From an uncultured Granulosicoccus sp. (GTDB taxonomy: Bacteria > Pseudomonadota > Gammaproteobacteria > Granulosicoccales > Granulosicoccaceae): a stretch of DNA of 64,000 bases. The position numbers and the translations under genes are program-made. Below the pieces are notes generated by a model. It saw only the letters and a list, made by a program, of their open reading frames with translations. It did no database searches and was not told the origin of the DNA. Each line of letters starts with the position of its first letter. Position 1 is the stretch's first letter. Shown here piece by piece: positions 56,996-64,000 of this stretch. The stretch spans positions 21,408 through 85,407 of the forward strand of contig CALDSR010000008.1 of NCBI GenBank assembly GCA_937924505.1, read 5' to 3'.

Positions 56996-57871
56996 ATGTA
57001 CACAACAATTAAAGGTATCGTTGAGTTTGGCAAACGCAGGGTACTTGGCGCCGTCTGCGGAGCTATTGTTGTCAGCGCTGTCGTACTGCCTCTGATTGGT
57101 ACATCGATAGCCGGGCGCGAAGTGCTTTCGGATATGGATTGTGTTGTCGAGCCGAGCGCCGTGGTTGACGTTGGGTCAGCGGTTCCGGGTTTGTTGTCAG
57201 AAACACTTTTCGACCGTAGTGATTACGTCGGTAGAGGCACTGTGATGGCACACCTGGAAAGTGAAATGGAGCGCGTTTCACTGTCCATTGCACGTGAGGT
57301 GGCGCGTGCAAACACCGCCGGTGAACTCCGTGCCGTCACCGCTGAATTTGGTCAGCGAACCGCTTCGAGAAATCGGGAATTACTGGCAAAGCGGCTGATC
57401 TCGGAACAGACCATGGATCAGGTACAGACTGAATCATCCATTGCTGATCTACAAGTACGGCAGGAACTGGAATCAGGGATACTGAGAAACCTTGAGGTCG
57501 ATCGCGCACAGGCCTTGCTTGACCGTCGAGTCATCAAAAGCACAATTGATGGTGTCGTCGTCCAACGTCTGAAAAGTGCAGGTGAATATGTCGACAGCGA
57601 TGCCGTGTATCGCATTGCGCAACTTGATCCCTTGCATGTGGAAGTCATCGTACCGATTGATTATCTCGGCAGTCTGGAAGCGGGCATGAACGCCGGTGTC
57701 ACCCTGAATGTTCCCGGTTATGAAAATAAACTACTGAGTGCTGAAGTCAGACGCATCGATGCAGTGGCCGATCCTGCCAGTGCAACCTATGGGGTTCTTC
57801 TGATTATGGATAACCCTGACCTTGTGATTCCAAGCGGTGTACGCTGCGCAGTAGACTTTTTCGCAAGCTAA
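56996..57871 (+). CDS. Short HlyD-like periplasmic adaptor
   Basis: 291 residues, with an N-terminal anchor or signal (RRVLGAVCGAIVVSAVVLPL, about 14-33). The barrel-sandwich halves are SAVPGLLSETLFDRSDYVGR and STIDGVVVQRLKSAGEYVDS, separated by a coiled-coil hairpin (LSIAREVARANTAGELRAV to LEVDRAQALLDRR), with a beta-barrel domain at the end (LHVEVIVPIDYLGSLEAGM). RND/HlyD periplasmic adaptor type. Third gene of the set, 27 nt after the M50 gene. No transporter or outer-membrane factor gene accompanies it in the window. Its stop overlaps the convergent cyclase gene's stop in CTAA. Confidence 0.87.
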   Translation: MYTTIKGIVEFGKRRVLGAVCGAIVVSAVVLPLIGTSIAGREVLSDMDCVVEPSAVVDVGSAVPGLLSETLFDRSDYVGRGTVMAHLESEMERVSLSIAREVARANTAGELRAVTAEFGQRTASRNRELLAKRLISEQTMDQVQTESSIADLQVRQELESGILRNLEVDRAQALLDRRVIKSTIDGVVVQRLKSAGEYVDSDAVYRIAQLDPLHVEVIVPIDYLGSLEAGMNAGVTLNVPGYENKLLSAEVRRIDAVADPASATYGVLLIMDNPDLVIPSGVRCAVDFFAS

Positions 57872-58914
57872 CCGTTTGCGGCTTTAGGCGTGATCAACGG
57901 GAGAACATTGTCCTGATTGTCTGGCAAGTCCGAGAAGTGGCAACTGCAGTTACGTCCCGCATCCTTTGCCGCATACAAGGCTTTGTCTGCCTGGATAATC
58001 AAGCGACGCCCTGATACCCTGTCTTGACTGTCGGCGGTACTGGCAACACCGAGACTGACGGTGATGTGAGCTGGCTGTTTTTCGAACAGGAAGGTCTGTT
58101 TTTTGATTTCACTGCGAATCGTTTCTGCAAGTGTATTCGCCTCGTTTGCTGCGGTACCGGGCAACAGGGCGATAAATTCTTCGCCGCCATAGCGACCGAT
58201 CAGGTCGCCTGCACGAGAGCATTGTTTTAATATATCAGCTACTTTCTGCAATGCCTGATCGCCGCCATCGTGACCGTGCTTGTCGTTGAAGGCCTTGAAA
58301 TGGTCCACATCAAGTAAAAGCACGGACAGGGGGTTAACAAGTCTTGTGCGCTCCTCAGTCTCTGTCTGTATGGTTCTATCGATAAATCGACGGTTATAGA
58401 GTTGTGTCAATTCGTCGGTAATGGCCAGATGCCGAAGTCGCTTGTTCAGGTGGACAAGGTGTCGGTTGGTGCCGGTTATTTTGGCGTGACTGGCTTGCAG
58501 ACGTTTGATCAGATTAGCGTTTTCACGAACCAGCTTCACATGTTCGAACGCACGAAGGACACGGGCAACAATAAGTTCGTGATCCTCAAGCGGTTTGGTC
58601 AGGTAGTCATAGGCGCCATCCTGCAATGCGCGTCGGACAACATCGTAGCTGTCGTAGCCTGTCATCATGATGACCTTGGCATTGGGGTTGCGCAACAGCA
58701 ATTCAGCGAGCAAATCGAAACCGGACATGCCGGCCATTTGAATGTCTGTTATGACGACATCTGCCATCTGCTTGCTGTACAACGCTAGAGCGTCTTGCGC
58801 ATTTGATGCTGTGCGTACCGATACTCCGGCGGCTTCCAGAATGTTTTCCAGAACGTCATTGATTGCTGGTTCATCGTCAACCACGATGACCTGACAGGGA
58901 CGGTTACTTTCCAC
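57868..58914 (-). CDS. Response regulator diguanylate cyclase (REC-GGEEF)
   Basis: 348-residue cytoplasmic protein that should make c-di-GMP when phosphorylated. REC domain (about 6-122) with acidic pocket VVDDEP and phosphoacceptor Asp57 in VVITDIQMAG, and Lys107 in LTKPLED. A linker coiled coil (about 128-165) leads to the GGDEF domain: active site GGEEF at 243-247 and inhibitory I-site RAGD at 234-237, so product inhibition is expected. Its likely partner kinase is the hybrid kinase that starts divergently 300 nt away; this is inferred from location only. Confidence 0.94.
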   Translation of the reverse strand: MESNRPCQVIVVDDEPAINDVLENILEAAGVSVRTASNAQDALALYSKQMADVVITDIQMAGMSGFDLLAELLLRNPNAKVIMMTGYDSYDVVRRALQDGAYDYLTKPLEDHELIVARVLRAFEHVKLVRENANLIKRLQASHAKITGTNRHLVHLNKRLRHLAITDELTQLYNRRFIDRTIQTETEERTRLVNPLSVLLLDVDHFKAFNDKHGHDGGDQALQKVADILKQCSRAGDLIGRYGGEEFIALLPGTAANEANTLAETIRSEIKKQTFLFEKQPAHITVSLGVASTADSQDRVSGRRLIIQADKALYAAKDAGRNCSCHFSDLPDNQDNVLPLITPKAANG

Positions 58915-59214
58915 GTTTTGTTTCCGTTATTTCTCTGGTAGTAACTCTGTAGCGAAATATGCGATTCGTTTCCGAACCGGGTTACAAGTTCCCTATCGGC
59001 ATTACATGCGCGTCTCTCTAGCGTTGCGTTAAGTGCTTGTTCAAGATGTGACGTGGCTCACGCTTATGCTTATGGGTAGGCGTGCACCGGGGTGAAGATT
59101 TGTGTCGAATTGCCGATTTTCTGTATAGCAGCCGACTTGCAGATAAGTGACAGCAGTGCATTGTTCAAAGCGGACGGTTATGTGCATGAAAAACCGCAGG
59201 AATAATGGAAAATT
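58915..59214. other. 300-nt divergent promoter region between the cyclase and the hybrid kinase
   Basis: Non-coding sequence between two divergent starts. I find no convincing -35/-10 pair, no tRNA and no long inverted repeat. A short GGAATAATGG precedes the kinase ATG at 59215. The region must hold promoters for both genes. Confidence 0.45.
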
Positions 59215-62112
59215 TTGATGCTGTCCTCGTTAAAAGCTCAATTTGCGCGATTGCCAGGCTTTAACGCACGCTTTCATATCGTGTTTGGCTTGTCATCGCT
59301 GATGACGACAATCGTCCTGTTGGCGATGCTGCTTGGCTTTGTCCCGGATCGTGAGAGCGCCATTCTCGATGGACGTGTCGCGCTGTCAGAAGGGCTGGCC
59401 GCTTCGAGTACGATGCTGCTGCGTCGAGGCGATCTTGCAGGTGTGCAAAGCTCACTTGAGTTCATCGTTGAACGGAACTCGGAATTAGACTCTGTAGTTT
59501 TGCACCGCAATCAAGGTAATTCGGATGCCTTGTTTGGTATTGCGCTGGTTGATGATGCAACCCCGATCAGTGTTCCACTTTTTCTCGGTAATCGAGAATG
59601 GGGCGAGTTGCGATTTTTCTTTGGGCATTACCGAGCAAAGAATTTTCTCGACAGGCTGCGTCAATTGCCGTTTAGCCTGATGATGTTCATCTCGCTGGTA
59701 AGCTTTCCCGTATTTTATTTGTATCTTGGCAAGATGTTGAAAGAGCTCAACCCGTCGACTGCAGTACCTGGTCGAGTGCGTTCGGCGCTGGACACGATTG
59801 CTGAATCGCTGATCGTCATTGATCGTAAAGGCAATCTGGTGTTGGCCAATGCAGCTTTCGCTGAGCTTGTGGGTCAGCCAGCTGAAAAATTGATCGGGGT
59901 CCAAGCGACGCAACTGTCGTGGGTTCATGATGACGATGAGAATCCCGAGTACCCCTGGACGCAAGCACTCAAGACCGGTGAAGCGACCCGACATGAAATG
60001 TACGGATTCAGGGGTTCAACCGGAGAGATCCGTAAATTTATTGTCAATTGCTCTCCTGTCAATGGCGCTAAAGGTCGAGTGGGTGGTGTGTTGATCAGCA
60101 TGGATGATGTAACGCTGCTGGAAGAAAAAGAAATACTGCTTCGTCAATCGATGCATGTAGCGGAGGAAGCGAATCAGGCCAAGAGTGCTTTTCTGTCAAA
60201 CATGAGTCATGAAATCCGCACACCTATGACAGCGATCCTGGGTTTCACTGAAGTGCTGAAGCGGGGATTTAATCAATCTCCGGAAGAACAGCAAAAACAT
60301 CTGAACACGATCTCTAATAGTGGTAATCACTTGCTCGAGCTCATAAATGGGTTACTCGATCTTTCCAAGGTTGAATCCGGTGCGATGGAAGTCGAGGAAA
60401 TTGCGACAAAACCTGCGGAAATTGCCCACGAGGTCATCAAGGTTCTGAGGGTCAAGGCGGAAGAGAAGTCCATTGGTCTCGAGATGCAAATCAACAGTGA
60501 TCTGCCTGAAACCATCGTCTCCGATCCCGCGCGGCTTCGTCAGATCATGACCAATCTGGTGGGTAACGCCATTAAATTCACCGAAGAAGGTGGTGTGACG
60601 CTGGCGATCAGGCAAGTCGAGTCGAGTGTGGAAATTGCGGTCAGCGATACGGGTATTGGTATGAACGAACAGCAGCAGGCGACTATCTTCGATGCCTTTA
60701 CGCAAGCTGATGTCTCTATTACTCGGCGCTTTGGCGGCACGGGCCTGGGCTTATCGATTTCCAAGAAACTGTCTGAGGCGATGGGTGGCGACATCTTCGT
60801 TCAAAGTGCGCCGGGCGAGGGAAGTAAGTTTTTCGTCACGATTCCGCAAGGCAATTGCAATGATGTACCGATGTTATCGCCAGATGAGGTGTTTGCCTCG
60901 CTGGAAACGGTTGAGCACATCGAGTCCAGTAGTTGGCATTTTCCACCGTCTGAACTACTGGTCGTCGATGATGCGTTGGAGAATCGTGAGCTACTGAAAC
61001 TATTGCTCGAGGATCTTGGCCTTACCGTGACACTTGCCGAAGATGGTTTGCAAGCAGTGAATGCGGTCAAGGACAAGTCGTTTGATCTTGTCTTGATGGA
61101 TATTCAAATGCCCGTCATGGATGGGTATGAAGCTGTCGCGGAGATGCGCAAGTTCGGGTTTGGACGTCCGATAGTGGCATTAACCGCAAATGCAATGAAG
61201 GGGTACGAGTTGCGAATCCTCGAAGCCGGATTCTCCCACTACCAGACAAAACCGATTGATATCGACAAGTTGACAAGTCTGTTGTCTGGTTTATTGGGTG
61301 GTGAAATCCTTGCCGCCTCTGAATCTGCCATGACCCCGGTATGGGCGACGCCATCTGAAATCCTTTCCGGTACTTCTGCGGATCAACCGATCTACAGCAC
61401 CTTGACGCCATCGAACCCCAGATTTGCAGTTGTCATCGAGGGTTTTCTCGACAAGCTCGATCAGCAAATTGTCGTGATGCATGACTCTTTGAAAAATGAA
61501 GATTGGACAGAGCTGTTTGCACTGGGTCATTGGCTCAAAGGCTCCGGTGGCACTTGCGGGTTTGCTCCAATCTACGATCCGGCATTGGCGCTGGAGGAGG
61601 CCGCGAAGGCTGAGGACAAGCAGGCGGTCATGCAAGCCATAAGCGACATTGAACGTATTCGCCCACGATTAATGCTCGACACACGTGGAGAAGGCAATTC
61701 GCAGTCTGAAAATGTCGGGAACGTGGTGCCGATCACGAACTCTCCTTCCGTGCTCAGCAATGTGGCCTCCCCAGTCGATACACCCATTACAAGCAGTTTG
61801 CTTGCGGGAAATCCGAAATTTCGACCCATAGTAGAAAAATTCATCCCGCGCCTTCAGGAACAGCTATCAGCGTTGGATACGGCAATGATCGAGGAGGATT
61901 TTACCGTTATTGCCGAAATCGCTCATTGGTTGAAAGGCTCGGGTGGGAATGTCGGATTTGATGGATTTATCGCACGAAGCCTGAAACTTGAGATGTCGGC
62001 GAAAGCATCGGATAGAGATCGGACTGAAATGGAGCTGTCAGAAGTCAGGCGTTATGCGCATCGAGTTATAGAGGGATGGCAGGATCAGCCACCTGAGCAG
62101 GTGCCTGCCTGA
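59215..62112 (+). CDS. Hybrid sensor histidine kinase with PAS, REC and two Hpt domains
   Basis: 965-residue membrane kinase, BarA-like in layout. Two membrane helices (about 20-40 and 155-175) bracket a small periplasmic sensor; PAS (about 195-310, [20 protein letters not shown]); HisKA with phosphorylated His332 ([17 protein letters not shown]); HATPase ([31 protein letters not shown]); REC with Asp629 ([16 protein letters not shown]); then two Hpt domains with His772 ([14 protein letters not shown]) and His904 ([14 protein letters not shown]). A single Hpt is usual; two similar copies suggest internal duplication. It is followed 37 nt later by the REC-GGDEF-EAL gene, its probable phosphorelay target. 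Confidence 0.95.
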   Translation: MMLSSLKAQFARLPGFNARFHIVFGLSSLMTTIVLLAMLLGFVPDRESAILDGRVALSEGLAASSTMLLRRGDLAGVQSSLEFIVERNSELDSVVLHRNQGNSDALFGIALVDDATPISVPLFLGNREWGELRFFFGHYRAKNFLDRLRQLPFSLMMFISLVSFPVFYLYLGKMLKELNPSTAVPGRVRSALDTIAESLIVIDRKGNLVLANAAFAELVGQPAEKLIGVQATQLSWVHDDDENPEYPWTQALKTGEATRHEMYGFRGSTGEIRKFIVNCSPVNGAKGRVGGVLISMDDVTLLEEKEILLRQSMHVAEEANQAKSAFLSNMSHEIRTPMTAILGFTEVLKRGFNQSPEEQQKHLNTISNSGNHLLELINGLLDLSKVESGAMEVEEIATKPAEIAHEVIKVLRVKAEEKSIGLEMQINSDLPETIVSDPARLRQIMTNLVGNAIKFTEEGGVTLAIRQVESSVEIAVSDTGIGMNEQQQATIFDAFTQADVSITRRFGGTGLGLSISKKLSEAMGGDIFVQSAPGEGSKFFVTIPQGNCNDVPMLSPDEVFASLETVEHIESSSWHFPPSELLVVDDALENRELLKLLLEDLGLTVTLAEDGLQAVNAVKDKSFDLVLMDIQMPVMDGYEAVAEMRKFGFGRPIVALTANAMKGYELRILEAGFSHYQTKPIDIDKLTSLLSGLLGGEILAASESAMTPVWATPSEILSGTSADQPIYSTLTPSNPRFAVVIEGFLDKLDQQIVVMHDSLKNEDWTELFALGHWLKGSGGTCGFAPIYDPALALEEAAKAEDKQAVMQAISDIERIRPRLMLDTRGEGNSQSENVGNVVPITNSPSVLSNVASPVDTPITSSLLAGNPKFRPIVEKFIPRLQEQLSALDTAMIEEDFTVIAEIAHWLKGSGGNVGFDGFIARSLKLEMSAKASDRDRTEMELSEVRRYAHRVIEGWQDQPPEQVPA

Positions 62113-62149
62113 TGAATGTCGTCGTACTTGATACCGAACCAGGTGAATC

Positions 62150-63970
62150 GTGAGAACGTACGGTACATCATTGTTGGAGCATGCTGAGTTCGAGGTCCTG
62201 CAAGATCAGGCTCGGGATTTGATGCAGCGTGCGAAAATCATGATGGTTGATGATGAAGAGATAAACATGGATGTGCTCTGTGTGCATCTCGAGGCGGAAG
62301 GCTATTCCCGCTTTGTTTCGATCTCAGATTCACGGGTCGCGATGGAAATCCTGCGCCGTGAAGAGCCTGATGTTTTGTTGCTTGATCTTTTCATGCCGAC
62401 AGTTTCAGGCTTTGATATTCTCGCCGAGATACGCCGAGACGATAGTCTCAAAAGCCTCCCGGTTCTGGTGCTAACGTCTGCTGATGATCCTGAGACCAAA
62501 CACAAGGCCTTGAAACTCGGTGCTACCGACTTTCTTGCCAAACCCATTGATGCCAGCGAGCTTGCGCTACGCATGGGGAATACGCTGATGTCACATGCCT
62601 GGCAACGACGTATGACGCATGTCGACACGCTCACAGAGTTGCCCAACCGTCGCTGTTTTACCAGCATATTGAAGCGGCGATTGGATCATGTTGATGAACA
62701 TACGCCGCCGGCGGCAATGGTTCAGATCAATATCAAAAGTTTCAAGTCGATTAATGATTCACTTGGCCCGGCAGCTGGTGATGAGGTATTGAAACTGTTT
62801 GTTGATCGTTTAACGGCTGTCTTTGGCGATACCAGCTTGCGCGAGTTGTGGAATTACTCGGCGGACGATTTTAGCAATCGCAATGCGTATGTCGGTCGGC
62901 TTGACGGAGACCGATTTGCCGTCATGTTGCCGCTTGATGCCGATGATGCGCTGACTCATAATGTGGCGTTTGGCATAACACGTTTTATCGAATCACTTGA
63001 CGCACCGTTTCGCGTCGATAATCAAAATATCCATCTGTCTGTGAAAATCGGTGTGTCAATAATGACTAACGACACTGTCGATGTTGAATCATTGATAAAC
63101 GATGCGGAAACGGCCATGAAGCATGCGAAGCGTCTCAGAGATAAAACCTTCGCTGTTTATTCGAAGCAAATGGATGCTCAGTCGCGGGTGCTGCTGAGCC
63201 TCCAAAATGGATTGCACACGGCCACGGACAATGACGAAATTTTCGTGGTGTATCAGCCAAAGGTAAACGTCAAGACCAATCAGATTTGCGGTGCTGAAGC
63301 CCTCGTGCGCTGGATGCATCCAGAGTATGGACTGATATCGCCTGACAATTTTATTCCGATGGCAGAGGAATCAGGAACGATCGTAGAGATTGGCGAGTGG
63401 GTATTACGAGAGTCGTGTTTTCAGGCCAAGCGCTGGCAGGATGCGGGTTTTCCTGATTTTAAGATCGCGGTTAATGTGTCTATCAGGCAGTTGTACGAAC
63501 CGGATTTCATTTCCACGGTTCATAACGCCATTGAAGATAGTGGTCTAGATGCGCACTCACTGATCATCGAATTGACTGAAAACATGATCATGGACAATGC
63601 TGAGAGTAATGTCGTCAAGCTGCAGAATTTACAGAATATTGGTATCAATATTTCCATCGATGATTTTGGTACCGGCTATTCCTCACTAGGATACCTGCAG
63701 CGTTTCCCATTGCATCAGCTTAAGATAGACCGTTCATTCATAAGCGAGATCCAATCGGCTGTTGACAAGATCCCGATAGTCAAGGCCGTCATATCGCTTG
63801 CTCATGATCTTGGCTTGACCGTCGTCGCCGAAGGCGTCGAAACACACCACCAGCTGGCGCATATCAATGCCCTCAAATGTGACGAATACCAAGGATACTT
63901 TTGTAGCAAACCGGTTATCGCTAGCGAATTCGAAGAACTTCTGGGTACGACTGTCCGCAAGCGTGCCTAG
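62150..63970 (+). CDS. Response regulator with degenerate GGDEF and intact EAL (c-di-GMP phosphodiesterase)
   Basis: 606 residues from GTG 62150. REC domain (about 27-145) with MVDDEE, phosphoacceptor Asp79 (VLLLDLFMP) and Lys131 (LAKPID). The GGDEF domain (about 155-345) is inactive by sequence: the signature reads LDGDRF at 251-256 and the metal aspartate segment reads INIKSFK. The EAL domain (about 355-600) is complete: GAEALVRW with EAL at 383-385, IELTENM, IDDFGTGYSSLGYL, LKIDRSFI and VVAEGVET. It should degrade c-di-GMP, the degenerate GGDEF possibly binding GTP as an allosteric signal. Follows the hybrid kinase by 37 nt. Confidence 0.95.
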   Translation: MRTYGTSLLEHAEFEVLQDQARDLMQRAKIMMVDDEEINMDVLCVHLEAEGYSRFVSISDSRVAMEILRREEPDVLLLDLFMPTVSGFDILAEIRRDDSLKSLPVLVLTSADDPETKHKALKLGATDFLAKPIDASELALRMGNTLMSHAWQRRMTHVDTLTELPNRRCFTSILKRRLDHVDEHTPPAAMVQINIKSFKSINDSLGPAAGDEVLKLFVDRLTAVFGDTSLRELWNYSADDFSNRNAYVGRLDGDRFAVMLPLDADDALTHNVAFGITRFIESLDAPFRVDNQNIHLSVKIGVSIMTNDTVDVESLINDAETAMKHAKRLRDKTFAVYSKQMDAQSRVLLSLQNGLHTATDNDEIFVVYQPKVNVKTNQICGAEALVRWMHPEYGLISPDNFIPMAEESGTIVEIGEWVLRESCFQAKRWQDAGFPDFKIAVNVSIRQLYEPDFISTVHNAIEDSGLDAHSLIIELTENMIMDNAESNVVKLQNLQNIGINISIDDFGTGYSSLGYLQRFPLHQLKIDRSFISEIQSAVDKIPIVKAVISLAHDLGLTVVAEGVETHHQLAHINALKCDEYQGYFCSKPVIASEFEELLGTTVRKRA

Positions 63971-64000
63971 TCAAACTGCGCTGGTTGGCTGGGGACGGGC

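Overview
The window reads as chromosome of a free-living gammaproteobacterium. Evidence is the order thrS-infC-rpmI-rplT-pheS-pheT-ihfA-merR followed by a proline tRNA, the clpS-clpA pair facing infA, the single-subunit ClpA and SerS, and a System I (ccm) cytochrome c maturation cluster. Gene content (Liv-type uptake, 5-oxoproline use, glutaryl-CoA dehydrogenase, several c-di-GMP proteins) fits an aerobic heterotroph with a sizeable genome. A marine lineage such as the Granulosicoccus group is a guess from gene content only. No phage, insertion sequence, transposase or CRISPR array was seen.

Layout. 1-6.2 kb: translation operon (end of thrS, infC with an ATC start, rpmI, rplT, pheS, pheT, ihfA, a MerR regulator). 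6.2-7.7 kb: tRNA-Pro(GGG), an unknown protein, a clear terminator and tRNA-Asn(GTT) on the other strand. 7.8-13.8 kb: uvrB, acnB and a class V aminotransferase whose ribosome-binding site lies inside a perfect hairpin. 13.8-16.6 kb, minus strand: a LysR regulator, mnmA, hflD. 16.8-20.8 kb: two nucleotide-sugar genes (minus) and a divergent polyprenyl-phosphate sugar transferase. 21.2-26.0 kb: clpS, clpA, infA, a DUF1249 protein, a DUF4124 protein and crcB. 26.1-35.8 kb: serS, then an acyl-CoA synthetase, a five-part Liv-like ABC transporter and a PaaK-like protein. 35.8-42.6 kb: thioesterase, DUF1285 protein, then ccmABCDEFGH in tightly overlapping order without ccmI. 42.8-48.0 kb: an HTH-only regulator resembling the DNA-binding half of BoxR/BzdR, a lipoprotein, then (minus) a class II aldolase with pxpB, pxpC, pxpA, and a coiled-coil protein. 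48.4-53.3 kb: MFS transporter, then (minus) gcdH, an FAD oxidase and an AEC carrier. 53.4-64 kb: a three-gene HlyD / M50 metalloprotease / HlyD set, followed by a REC-GGEEF cyclase (minus), a large hybrid histidine kinase with two Hpt domains, and a REC-GGDEF(degenerate)-EAL protein.

Functional links. The first block is ribosome and tRNA-charging machinery with probable autoregulation at infC. The Liv-like block looks like uptake plus CoA activation of a small carboxylate; the BoxR-like HTH protein, a family whose full-length members sense an aromatic acyl-CoA, lies about 7 kb away. The last 10 kb carries the least conventional biology: a predicted inner-membrane protease/adaptor complex with a PqqD-like N-terminal region, next to a phosphorelay that probably tunes c-di-GMP.
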